A stretch of DNA of 64,000 nucleotides, taken from Verrucomicrobiia bacterium. Its GTDB lineage: Bacteria > Verrucomicrobiota > Verrucomicrobiia > Verrucomicrobiales > Akkermansiaceae. A program made the translations under genes and the position numbers. The notes under the pieces are model-generated. The model was not told the DNA's origin. It did no database searches and worked only from the letters and a program-made list of their open reading frames with translations. The stretch lies in NCBI GenBank assembly GCA_947462875.1, contig CANHQJ010000004.1, forward strand, positions 124,001 to 188,000. The letters are read 5' to 3'. Shown piece by piece: positions 26,773 to 35,250 of this stretch (its first letter is position 1; every line of letters begins with the position of its first letter).

Positions 26773-27699
26773 ATGTTTCAGAAACTTTTTCACCGCCTGC
26801 TTCAGGGCATCGTCGTGCTGATCGTTTTGTTCACGATCACCTTCTTCCTGTGCCGCGCCCTCCCCGGAGGACCTTTTGTTTCGGAGAAAGCCCTGCCCGA
26901 GCACGTCAAGGCGCTGATGATGGAGCGGGACGGCTACAACAAGCCCGTCTATGAGCAGTATTTCATGCGTTTGGGAAATCTCATGCGCGGCGATGCCGGG
27001 CTCTCGACACGCCTGTCCGGCCGACCGGTCAATGACGTGATCGCGCAGTCGTTTCCCGTCTCCTTCCAACTCGGTTGCATTTCCATGCTGCTCGCCCTCG
27101 TGGTGGGCATTCCGGCGGGTGTCATCGCCGCGTGGAAAAAGAACATGAGCATCGACTTCATCGTCATGACGCTGGCGATGCTGGGACTGTGCCTTCCCTC
27201 CTTCGTGGTCGGACCCATCCTTGCCGAGATGGTGGGACGGCGTTGGAAACTGCTGCCAGCCATGGGATGGGAGCCGACCAATGTCATCACGTGGCTGTTG
27301 CCTATGGTCACGCTGGGCATGGTGTATGCCGCGTATCTGGCGCGCCTCACGCGCAGCGGCATGCTCGATGTGCTTTCGCAGGACTTTGTGCGCACCGCGC
27401 GGGCGAAGGGAGTGCCCATGCATCGCATTCTGATCAAGCACTGTCTGCGCGGCGGACTGGTGCCCGCTGCCGCCTACCTGGGCCCTGCGTTTGCCGGCAT
27501 CATCTCCGGCTCGCTGGTGATCGAGCTGGTCTTCCAGATTCCCGGGCTGGGACGGCATTTCGTCAAGGCCATCGAGACCAATGACGTCAATGTCATCATG
27601 GGCATCGTGCTCCTCTACGGCGGTCTTGTTGTGCTCGGAAACATTCTCTCCGACTTCCTCATCCTCTGGCTCAACCCGCGCGCCCGTGCGCAATCCTGA
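26773..27699 (+). CDS. oppB: Oligopeptide ABC transporter permease OppB
   Basis: A 308-residue permease with about six helices. The N-terminal helix block (LLQGIVVLIVLFTITFFL) and the cytoplasmic EAA-like loop (LSQDFVRTARAKGVPMHRIL) are characteristic of OppB/DppB. It starts four bases after oppA and is followed by oppC after 11 bases. Confidence 0.9.
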   Translation: MFQKLFHRLLQGIVVLIVLFTITFFLCRALPGGPFVSEKALPEHVKALMMERDGYNKPVYEQYFMRLGNLMRGDAGLSTRLSGRPVNDVIAQSFPVSFQLGCISMLLALVVGIPAGVIAAWKKNMSIDFIVMTLAMLGLCLPSFVVGPILAEMVGRRWKLLPAMGWEPTNVITWLLPMVTLGMVYAAYLARLTRSGMLDVLSQDFVRTARAKGVPMHRILIKHCLRGGLVPAAAYLGPAFAGIISGSLVIELVFQIPGLGRHFVKAIETNDVNVIMGIVLLYGGLVVLGNILSDFLILWLNPRARAQS

Positions 27700-27710
27700 T
27701 CGCTTTTCCC

Positions 27711-28682
27711 ATGTCTCTTGTCATTCAGAAAGGAACCTCCCTGCGCGCCGATGCGATGCAGCGTTTGAAAAAAAACCGCGCCGCGGTGTTGGGTCTCTAT
27801 TGTCTCGGATTGATCGTGCTGTGCTGTCTGGTGTTGCCTTTCACGCCGATTCTCAAGGATCCGAACGCGCAGAGTCTCGTGGATCAAAATCTCGCGCCCG
27901 GCGCGAAGTATTGGTTCGGCACGGACAACCTCGGTCGCGATATTTTTTCCCGCGTGTTTTACGGCGGTCGCATCTCCATCGCGGTGGCGGTCCTGACCAC
28001 TCTGGTGGCGGCGACGATCGGCGTGACCTATGGTGCCATTTCCGGCTACGTCGGCAACAAGGTGGACGCCGTGATGATGCGGGTGGTGGATGTGCTTTAC
28101 GGCATGCCGTTCCTGATCGTGGTGATTCTATTTGGTCGCGTGCTGGAAAAACAAACCGCCAAGTGGTCGCAATGGGTGGTGGATCTGTTCACTGCCGCCG
28201 ATGCGACACCGGCGAAAATCAATGATGTGAGAACCGCTGTGGAGCCACTGGTGATGATGGCACCGCTCTTCATCGCCATCGGCGCGCTGTCGTGGCTGAC
28301 GATTTCGCGCATCGTGCGCGCGCAGGTGCTGAGCGTGAAAAAACTGGAGTTCGTCGAAGCGGCGCGCTCGTTGGGGTTGTCGCACACCAAGATCCTTTTC
28401 CGTCACATCCTGCCGAACTGTGTGGGTCCCATCATCATTTACACCACGCTGACGATTCCCGGCATCATGCTGTTCGAGGCGGTGCTGTCCTTCCTTGGCC
28501 TGGGTCTGAAACCCCCGAACAGTTCCTGGGGCGTGCTGATCCAGGGCGGTGCCGATTTGATGCTCACCAATCCCTGGAGCCTGGTGTTTCCCAGCGTGTT
28601 TTTCTCGCTGACCTTGCTCTCGCTGAATTTCATTGGCGATGGCCTGCGCGATGCCTTTGATCCGAAATCATCGAAGGATTGA
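27711..28682 (+). CDS. oppC: Oligopeptide ABC transporter permease OppC
   Basis: A 323-residue permease. GTDNLGRDIFSRVFYGGRISI near residue 70 and the EAA loop (KLEFVEAARSLGLSHTKILF) identify OppC/DppC. A roughly 40-residue insertion between helices (WSQWVVDLFTAADATPAK) lengthens the periplasmic loop; similar insertions occur in OppC of this lineage. The OppD and OppF ATPases are not next to it. Confidence 0.9.
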   Translation: MSLVIQKGTSLRADAMQRLKKNRAAVLGLYCLGLIVLCCLVLPFTPILKDPNAQSLVDQNLAPGAKYWFGTDNLGRDIFSRVFYGGRISIAVAVLTTLVAATIGVTYGAISGYVGNKVDAVMMRVVDVLYGMPFLIVVILFGRVLEKQTAKWSQWVVDLFTAADATPAKINDVRTAVEPLVMMAPLFIAIGALSWLTISRIVRAQVLSVKKLEFVEAARSLGLSHTKILFRHILPNCVGPIIIYTTLTIPGIMLFEAVLSFLGLGLKPPNSSWGVLIQGGADLMLTNPWSLVFPSVFFSLTLLSLNFIGDGLRDAFDPKSSKD

Positions 28683-28686
28683 TCGT

Positions 28687-30468
28687 ATGAATGCCAGCCT
28701 TGCCCGACGTCCGCGCATCTATCAATTGCTGGTGCGGACCTTTGGCAACACCAATGCCACGCGCAAGCCGCATGGCAGCATGGAGGAAAACGGCTGCGGG
28801 AAGTTCGCCGATATCAATGAGGCGGCGCTGGCTTCGCTCAAGGAAATGGGGTTCACGCATCTGTGGCTCACGGGCGTGCTGGAGCAGGCCTCGACGACGG
28901 CGTATCCGAACCGCCCCGCCGATCATCCGGAGTTGGTGAAAGGCCGTGCCGGCAGCCCGTATGCCATCCGCGATTATTTTGATGTGTCGCCGGATTATGC
29001 GGTGGACCCGGAGCGAAGGCTGGAGGAATTCCAGGACTTGCTCGATCGCTGCCACGCTTGGGGATTCCGCGTGCTGATCGATTTTGTACCGAACCATGTC
29101 GCACGCTCCTATGCCTCCGATGTGAGGCCGGAGCTCAGTTGCGGCACCGGAGACAATCCCGGCGTTTTTTTCGCACCAGACAACAATTTTTACTATCTGC
29201 AGCCGTGGCATCCGGGAGGGGGCGCGCCGTTGCTTTTGCCGGGCGAAGGCGAGGAGCGCTATGAAGAATGGAACGGGCGGGTGAGTGGCAACAATGTCGT
29301 GCACTGGCGTCCTGGTCTGTATGATTGGTATGAGACGGTGAAACTGAACTACGGCCATGATTTCACCACGGGGCGCGCTACGTTTCATCTGCCGCCTGCG
29401 GATGCCGATCTCGATCAGGTGCCGAAAACCTGGCGCATGATGGATGCGGTGATCGGCTACTGGCAGGACAAGGGCGTGGATGGTTTTCGCGTGGACATGG
29501 CGCACATGATTCCGATGGAGTTCTGGCGCTGGCTGCTGCGGCGCGCGCATCAGCGTGGGGAGGTGTATTTCATGGCGGAGGCCTACGACAACGACCCGGC
29601 CAAGCTGACCGATGGCCCCGTCCTGGAAGCATTGTTGGATGCCGGATTTGATGCGGTCTATGACGATCCGATCTACGACCTGCTGATGGGAATTTACGAT
29701 GAAGGAAAGTGGTGCAATGATCTCGATGCGTTCACCTTCACCGGCGCGCGCTTTCACCGCTCCCTGCGCTATGGAGAAAACCACGATGAGGTGCGCCTCG
29801 CCCACCCGAACGAATGGGGCGGCCATGGGATGCGCGTCGGGAAACCGGTGTGCGCGGTACTTTTTTCGTTAGGTCGAGGTCCGGTGATGGTTTATCATGG
29901 TCAGGAAGTCGGCGAGGAGGCTCGAGGGCCGAGCGGATTTGCCGATGACAACGCGCGCACCACGATTTTCGATTATTGGTCGCTGCCCGCCCTGTACGCC
30001 TGGATGAATGGCGGTGCGTGCGATGGCGCGGGATTGAGCCGGGAGCAAAGTGCCTTGCGCGATTGGTACGGTCGGCTGCTGCGTCTGATGGCCGAGCCCG
30101 CCTTCGAACACGGTGACTTTTATGGCCTGAATTTCGCCAATCGCGCCAACCCCCAATTCGGACGCGTGGAGGGCGAATCGGCGAGCGGGCATTGGCTGTA
30201 TGCCTTCCTTCGTCGCGATGCGGCATCGGGGCAGGCGTTTCTGGTGATGGCGAATTTTCATCCGCAACAAACGCTGGGCGACTTGCGTGTGGTCATTCCG
30301 GAGGACGCGCAAGAGTGGCTCGCTCTCGGGCCGCATGTGAGTCTAACGGATCGGCTCGACACGGCTTGGACAGGCCTTTGCGGGCGCGACGGGCTGGCGA
30401 GCGCGGGAGCGGCGGTCCCTGACCTGCCGCCTCTGTCCGCGGTGATGCTGGAGGTGGCTCCCGGGTAA
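28687..30468 (+). CDS. GH13 alpha-amylase family enzyme
   Basis: A 593-residue protein with the (beta/alpha)8 signatures of GH13: VLIDFVPNHVARSY (region I), GVDGFRVDMAHM with the nucleophile Asp (region II), YFMAEAYDND with the acid/base Glu (region III) and RYGENHDEVRLA with the third Asp (region IV). A domain of about 100 residues follows, ending in beta structure. No signal peptide, so it acts in the cytoplasm, perhaps as a glucosidase or transglucosidase on maltodextrin, sucrose or trehalose; I cannot choose. It begins four bases after oppC and may be cotranscribed. The upstream open frame only shadows oppC. Confidence 0.85.
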   Translation: MNASLARRPRIYQLLVRTFGNTNATRKPHGSMEENGCGKFADINEAALASLKEMGFTHLWLTGVLEQASTTAYPNRPADHPELVKGRAGSPYAIRDYFDVSPDYAVDPERRLEEFQDLLDRCHAWGFRVLIDFVPNHVARSYASDVRPELSCGTGDNPGVFFAPDNNFYYLQPWHPGGGAPLLLPGEGEERYEEWNGRVSGNNVVHWRPGLYDWYETVKLNYGHDFTTGRATFHLPPADADLDQVPKTWRMMDAVIGYWQDKGVDGFRVDMAHMIPMEFWRWLLRRAHQRGEVYFMAEAYDNDPAKLTDGPVLEALLDAGFDAVYDDPIYDLLMGIYDEGKWCNDLDAFTFTGARFHRSLRYGENHDEVRLAHPNEWGGHGMRVGKPVCAVLFSLGRGPVMVYHGQEVGEEARGPSGFADDNARTTIFDYWSLPALYAWMNGGACDGAGLSREQSALRDWYGRLLRLMAEPAFEHGDFYGLNFANRANPQFGRVEGESASGHWLYAFLRRDAASGQAFLVMANFHPQQTLGDLRVVIPEDAQEWLALGPHVSLTDRLDTAWTGLCGRDGLASAGAAVPDLPPLSAVMLEVAPG

Positions 30469-30535
30469 GGAGAGAAGCCGCGTGATTCATTTTTGATTGG
30501 CAATTTCCCGACAGAGCGAGTACCCCTTTGCTGTC

Positions 30536-31597
30536 ATGGTGCGCACGTTGCGAGTTGTCAATTTCCGTTGCTGGGAGGCGCTGGCATTGGAGATGCCGGA
30601 CAGCGGCTGTGTGCTGGTGGGGCGGAACGCGCAGGGAAAAACCTCACTGCTGGAGGCGGTGTGTGTGTTGCTGCGCTTGCAATCACCGCGTACGCACAAG
30701 CTGGGATCGATGGTGCGGTTTTCGCAGCCGGGATTCGGCGTGGCAGGGGAGGCCTGGGGCATGGAGCGCAAGGTGCGCTATGGAAAGGACGGCTTGCTGT
30801 GCGAAGTGAATGGCGAGGATCGCGCCACTTCCGCGAGCTACTTGCAGGATGGCGGTCTGGTGGTGTGGATCGGCAACGAGGACCTGGAGCTGGTGCGTGG
30901 AGCGGGTGAGACGCGGCGGCGTTATCTCGATTTCATGGGAGTGCAGTGGCATCCCGAATACCGCAGTCATTGGTCGCGCTACAGACGCGCTCTGAAAATG
31001 AAAAACGTTCTGCTGAAAGAGCGCCACATCGATGAGCGCCAACTCGTGGCGGTGGAGGAGCTGATGATCGCGCACGGCGAGCCATTGGCGCTGTTACGCG
31101 AACGCATGATAGCGCGATTGGAAACCTGGGCGAATGAGTCGCATCACGCGGTGAGCGGTGGCGGGGAGTCGCTGACACTGCGCTATCACAGCGCGGGCAG
31201 CACATCGATGCGTGCCAGCCTCGCGCAGGCGCGCGAACGCGAGTGGCGCGTCCGGCAGTCGGTCGTGGGGCCGCATCGCGATGACCTGACGCTTTTGCTC
31301 AACGGCTTGTCAGCGAGTGAATTTGCCAGCGAGGGCCAACAGCGCACGCTGGCTCTGGCGCTCAAGCTGGCGCAGGGCACCCTGTTGCAGCAAGAAGCGC
31401 AGCGCATGCCGGTGTATTTGTTGGATGACATCTTCGGCGAGCTCGATGCCAGCCGCCGCAACGCCCTCATGCGCGCGCTGCCACCACAGGCACAGAAGTG
31501 GATCACCACGACGTCCCTCAACTGGTTGCAGGAAAACGAAGCCTGCCAGCGCCTGCCGCAGTTTCAGGTATCCGCCGGCAAGGTTTGTGCGCTCTGA
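30536..31597 (+). CDS. recF: DNA replication/repair protein RecF
   Basis: A 353-residue SMC-like ATPase. Walker A is GRNAQGKTSLLEA, the signature region SEGQQRTLALALKLAQ, and Walker B VYLLDDIFGELD. RecF binds gapped DNA and helps load RecA through RecOR. ATG 30536 (MVRTLRVVNFRC) gives the family N-terminus. The gene is not next to dnaA/dnaN here. Its last 34 bases overlap the convergent carbonic-anhydrase gene. Confidence 0.92.
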   Translation: MVRTLRVVNFRCWEALALEMPDSGCVLVGRNAQGKTSLLEAVCVLLRLQSPRTHKLGSMVRFSQPGFGVAGEAWGMERKVRYGKDGLLCEVNGEDRATSASYLQDGGLVVWIGNEDLELVRGAGETRRRYLDFMGVQWHPEYRSHWSRYRRALKMKNVLLKERHIDERQLVAVEELMIAHGEPLALLRERMIARLETWANESHHAVSGGGESLTLRYHSAGSTSMRASLAQAREREWRVRQSVVGPHRDDLTLLLNGLSASEFASEGQQRTLALALKLAQGTLLQQEAQRMPVYLLDDIFGELDASRRNALMRALPPQAQKWITTTSLNWLQENEACQRLPQFQVSAGKVCAL

Positions 31598-32100
31598 CCG
31601 AGATAGAGTCGCGAGCCTTTCACATACTTGAGCGCCCAGTCCTTGATTTTCGCCTGCTCTTCTAACGAAAGGGTTTTCACCACCTTGGCGGGCGAGCCTA
31701 ACACCAGCGAGCCGGGCGGGATGATGGTGTGGCCCGTGACCAGCGCGCCAGCACCGATGATGGAACGCTCGCCGATGACCGCGCCATCGAGAACGATCGC
31801 GCCCATGCCGATGAGCACCTCATCTTTCACCGTGCAGGCGTGGAGAATGGCCGAGTGGCCGACCGTCACCAGCTCGCCGACGTAACAGCCAAAATCATCC
31901 GCGAGGTGGATCACCGCATTGTCCTGCACGTTCGAGCGCGGGCCGATGACGATTTCGTTGATGTCGCCGCGCAAGGTGGCATTGTACCACACGCTGCTCA
32001 TCTCATGCAGCGTCACGCGCCCGATCACATCCGCGCTAGGGGCGATGAAGCAGCTTTCATGAATCTGTGGCTGGTGGTGGAGAAACGGATGAATGGGCAT
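31564..32100 (-). CDS. Gamma-class carbonic anhydrase-like hexapeptide protein
   Basis: A 178-residue left-handed beta-helix protein. The hexapeptide ladder runs through FIAPSADVIGRVTL to SIIGAGALVTG. The three zinc-ligand histidines of the gamma-CA family are visible in AVIHLAD, VTVGHSAIL and LHACTV. Family members hydrate CO2 or have lost activity; the histidines suggest metal binding is retained. ATG 32100 is preferred to an in-frame TTG two codons upstream. Tail-to-tail overlap with recF. Confidence 0.85.
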   Translation of the reverse strand: MPIHPFLHHQPQIHESCFIAPSADVIGRVTLHEMSSVWYNATLRGDINEIVIGPRSNVQDNAVIHLADDFGCYVGELVTVGHSAILHACTVKDEVLIGMGAIVLDGAVIGERSIIGAGALVTGHTIIPPGSLVLGSPAKVVKTLSLEEQAKIKDWALKYVKGSRLYLGQSAQTLPADT

Positions 32101-32177
32101 GGCCAACGCTACGGTGCAATCGGCGCGGAATCAAGCAGACGATGTAAGGAATCAGCGGCGGTCGCGTATGGGAAAGC

Positions 32178-34409
32178 ATGAAGTCGGTGGCTCGTGCGAT
32201 GGTGGTGATGATGACTGCGGCAACGCTCAGCGCGGCGCCGATCGACTGGATGCCGCGATCCGAGGACGGCACGCAGATGTGGTGGCAGGATGGCGCCCCC
32301 AAGGTCATGAACTCCGATCAAGCGCCGGCGAGTGAGATCTTGTGTTTCCGCTACGGCGCGAGGCAGTTTCGCGTCGATACGCGGAATGTGCGGCTGTTGG
32401 ATGAAAAGTGGGATTGCTCGCTGATGTCCGGCGGGCAGCGCTACCAGTGCAACGGTCGCGCCGAGGCGAAGGATGAGTTTTTCCAACCGGTGCGTTTTGT
32501 GGAATGCGGCAAATGGTTTCATCGCGTGGTGATCGATGGACTGACATTTGCCGATGCGCAAGGTCGCGCCTATGACGGGAAAGCCTCTTTGGAAATATCC
32601 GTGTGGCCCGATCGTGTGGCGTTCCGTTTATTGTGTGAGGACGCCGGACAGCTGCGGTTGCAATGCGGTGACAAATCGGCAGAGGGAAACAAGAGTGTCA
32701 CGGTCGAAATGGTGGGCGCGGCAGCTGCGGCGATCATCACCTCCGAGTTGCCCGTGGTGCGTGACGAGGTGCTTGGGTGTCATCAGTTGCGCCTACCCGA
32801 AAAACCTTGGAGCAATGCGGCGGGCACGTATTATCCGCAAGAGCATCTGGACCGGCGCGATCGCTGGCGTTTCAGCGTGCGCAATGAGAGCGATGCGCCG
32901 ACGGTGGCTCGCCTGATGTTCATGCAGGAAAAGCACCTGCCGATCACGGGCTTCACGCCGATGATCTGCGATGCGGAGGGACGGCCCACGGGGCATTTGC
33001 TGCAGATTTCCAAGAACTGGCACCAGCGTCCGGAAAAAGGTCATCTGCTGCACGAAGGCACCTGGTTTCACGGTTGCCTGTGGTTGCGCGTGCCGGCGAA
33101 AGCGACGCGGGATTTCACCTTGCAGATGGTCTATGCGCGCTATGGCGGTCTGTGCGCGGCGTCGCATGCGCAGTTGAGTTTGATCGGCTGGGGGCACAAT
33201 CAATTCTGGGATCAGGTGGCGGTGGGGAGTTTTGGCGAGAGCATTTGCTTCGAGCCGGGCCGTGTGCAGCGTCGTTGTTTCATCACCGATGTGCGCCCCC
33301 TGATGACCCTGGCCCGTGAGCCGAATGCCAAGCCCTGGGGCTGGGCGGGTAACTGTGGCGGCGGCGATTTTCTCCTGTGGATGGATGAGCAGAAACGCTA
33401 TCAGCCGATGAAAGGCACGCGCAGCACGGTGCGTTCGCACGGGCCCTGTCTCACGGACGTGCGCTATGAGGAGGAGAGTCGCGGCGGGGAAATCACGTCG
33501 CGGATCGATGTCTTGGTGCCGGCGGCGAATGATCATTTGCGCACGATTTTCCGGCTGCGTTATGATGTGAAAAAAACGATGCATTGGCAGCGTCTGGCGT
33601 TTTTTCAGCTTGGTGCGGATTTTTACAATGATACTCCCGCGCAAAAGATCGCGATCGGTGATGAAAACGGCATGAGGGAGGAGTGGACTTCGCCGGACAA
33701 GAGTGGCGGCTACGACCGTGTGGCGCTGCCGATGACGGGCGGGCAGCCATGGCTTTCGATCCATGGGGTGAATCCGGCAGACCTCCGGCCGGGACGCGCT
33801 GCCGCCAGTCGCGGGCTGATTGTGCGTTCGTGGCGTGCGGTGCTGGGAGGGAAAACGGTGGGTCCGCATCTTTCGACGTTTTGTTCCGAATGGGGCAAGG
33901 GGAATCATCGCACCGCGCTGGAGCTCTCACCACCGCCCGACGTGCGCGAGCTGCTGGCGGGGGACTTTGTGGAGGCGGAGATCGAGCTCGTGGTGTTTCC
34001 CTCGGATGCGGCGGCGTACTATGGGCCGGACCAGTCGTTTTTGGCTATGCTACAAAGTGATGCGAATACCTGGCGTCCGGTGCAGCGCGAGGCTCATCGG
34101 CGGGCCTTCGCGGCGAAGGTTGTCAAAGGCGAGCGGATCAAGGGGGAAATCCTGACCATCGCTGTCGATGCCGCGCAACAGGCGCGCGCGGAACTGTCCG
34201 GCGGGTTCGGTCACGTGCCGGTTCGTTTGGTGGGGTTGAAGACACCCGATCGTCATCAACTGCGGGTGAATGATCAGCCGGTGGATGATTGGCAAACGGA
34301 GTGGGATGCCGCATCGCTCAGCTGGTGTATCGTTGTGAATGTCGGTTGCAGTGCGTCGCAATCATCTCTGAGTCTGGCTCCACGCGGCGAATCTGGGCAG
34401 AATCAATGA
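32178..34409 (+). CDS. Large secreted protein of unknown function
   Basis: A 743-residue exported protein: signal peptide (ARAMVVMMTAATLSAAP) and a beta-rich body with many Trp, Arg and Gly residues. Blocks such as WGHNQFWDQVAVGSFGE and NCGGGDFLLWMDEQKRYQ look like a carbohydrate-active beta-sandwich. A domain boundary may lie near residue 610. I cannot assign a family or catalytic residues. It is divergent from the carbonic anhydrase and monocistronic. The final 10 or so residues are Ser-rich and low-complexity. Confidence 0.7.
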   Translation: MKSVARAMVVMMTAATLSAAPIDWMPRSEDGTQMWWQDGAPKVMNSDQAPASEILCFRYGARQFRVDTRNVRLLDEKWDCSLMSGGQRYQCNGRAEAKDEFFQPVRFVECGKWFHRVVIDGLTFADAQGRAYDGKASLEISVWPDRVAFRLLCEDAGQLRLQCGDKSAEGNKSVTVEMVGAAAAAIITSELPVVRDEVLGCHQLRLPEKPWSNAAGTYYPQEHLDRRDRWRFSVRNESDAPTVARLMFMQEKHLPITGFTPMICDAEGRPTGHLLQISKNWHQRPEKGHLLHEGTWFHGCLWLRVPAKATRDFTLQMVYARYGGLCAASHAQLSLIGWGHNQFWDQVAVGSFGESICFEPGRVQRRCFITDVRPLMTLAREPNAKPWGWAGNCGGGDFLLWMDEQKRYQPMKGTRSTVRSHGPCLTDVRYEEESRGGEITSRIDVLVPAANDHLRTIFRLRYDVKKTMHWQRLAFFQLGADFYNDTPAQKIAIGDENGMREEWTSPDKSGGYDRVALPMTGGQPWLSIHGVNPADLRPGRAAASRGLIVRSWRAVLGGKTVGPHLSTFCSEWGKGNHRTALELSPPPDVRELLAGDFVEAEIELVVFPSDAAAYYGPDQSFLAMLQSDANTWRPVQREAHRRAFAAKVVKGERIKGEILTIAVDAAQQARAELSGGFGHVPVRLVGLKTPDRHQLRVNDQPVDDWQTEWDAASLSWCIVVNVGCSASQSSLSLAPRGESGQNQ

Positions 34410-34439
34410 TGTGACTGAGGAGATCCGGTGCAGGGAAGC

Positions 34440-34868
34440 TCATGTCAGTGGGTTGATTCGTTTGATTCCTGAAAATCGGTCAAAGTCACGATCATTGCTG
34501 TAGATGGTGGCGGAGTGCTCCAGCGAGTGAATTGCGATCAGGGCATCTGTCGTTAGGTTTCCGCCGCTACCCGCTTCTTCAAGAAGATCAAAGAAGCGGC
34601 TCAATGCATTTTCTGACAAGTGGATCAGCCGAACTTGTGGATAACTCATCCAGTTCTCGACAATGCTACGAACTTGCGAGGGTATCAGGGGATTTTCACA
34701 AATATGAGGATGGGTTAAGAGTCGGGTCACGGCCAGAACCACGACCCACGGAATACCGACAGGTTCCGTTCCGGAAAGCACTTTCTCCCACCAAGCACGT
34801 GCCTTTGCATGCCAAGGGGAGGCTTCATCGTGAGCGTAAATCAGGAGATTTGCATCCGGGATGATCAT
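34440..34868 (-). CDS. vapC: VapC-type PIN-domain ribonuclease toxin
   Basis: A 142-residue PIN-domain protein. Conserved acidic residues: Asp5 in IPDANLLIYA, the central Asp in LTTDALIAIH and the C-terminal pair in SNDRDFDRF. PIN toxins cleave RNA, often tRNA or rRNA. Its ATG overlaps the stop of the antitoxin gene (ATGA), the usual coupling in such modules. Base composition is more AT-rich than its neighbours, as expected of a mobile toxin-antitoxin cassette. The usual second acidic residue after the first helix is not obvious. Confidence 0.85.
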   Translation of the reverse strand: MIIPDANLLIYAHDEASPWHAKARAWWEKVLSGTEPVGIPWVVVLAVTRLLTHPHICENPLIPSQVRSIVENWMSYPQVRLIHLSENALSRFFDLLEEAGSGGNLTTDALIAIHSLEHSATIYSNDRDFDRFSGIKRINPLT

Positions 34869-35113
34869 TGCTTGTTGACCTCCTCGGCTTCGATTTGGTC
34901 GTATAATTGGTTCATGCTCAAACCTTGATACGCTGGTTTGACACCCACGCGGTGTGTCTGAATGGTTACTTGCTTGCTAGAGGCAGCGGGCGTAACGCTC
35001 AGACCGCGCTGGATCGTTTCTTCCAAAATCTCTCGAAACGGACGCCTGCGCTGCCTTGCTCGTTCACGCAACTCACTGAGTATGCCATCACTGATGTCGA
35101 TTGTGGTTCTCAT
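34865..35113 (-). CDS. vapB: Ribbon-helix-helix antitoxin partner of VapC
   Basis: An 82-residue protein. The N-terminus MRTTIDISDGILSELRERA is a ribbon-helix-helix DNA-binding fold (strand, then two helices), and the C-terminal YDQIEAEEVNKQ is the acidic, flexible part expected to wrap the toxin. It precedes and overlaps vapC. It should repress its own promoter together with the toxin; a perfect palindrome lies four bases before its start. Confidence 0.85.
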   Translation of the reverse strand: MRTTIDISDGILSELRERARQRRRPFREILEETIQRGLSVTPAASSKQVTIQTHRVGVKPAYQGLSMNQLYDQIEAEEVNKQ

Positions 35114-35148
35114 ATCGGCATCATGATGCCAAAATGGTCGTCTGTCAA
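35114..35148 (-). promoter_or_regulatory. vapBC promoter with overlapping palindromic operator
   Basis: Read on the minus strand: a perfect -35 TTGACA (35148-35143), a 17-base spacer and CATGAT as -10 (35125-35120). The -10 sits inside the perfect 14-bp palindrome GGCATCATGATGCC (35117-35130), the likely VapB operator. Only six bases separate the -10 from the ATG, so transcription probably starts at or next to the start codon, giving a leaderless mRNA. Confidence 0.7.
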
Positions 35149-35250
35149 TGGCGCAATTGTTTTAGCACGGGATGTTATTCCCTCGGCTGGCTTAAAATCA
35201 AGGCTTGCCAGTGATGGAGGATGCTGCGCAGGTTTTGTGCCGCCATTTCC

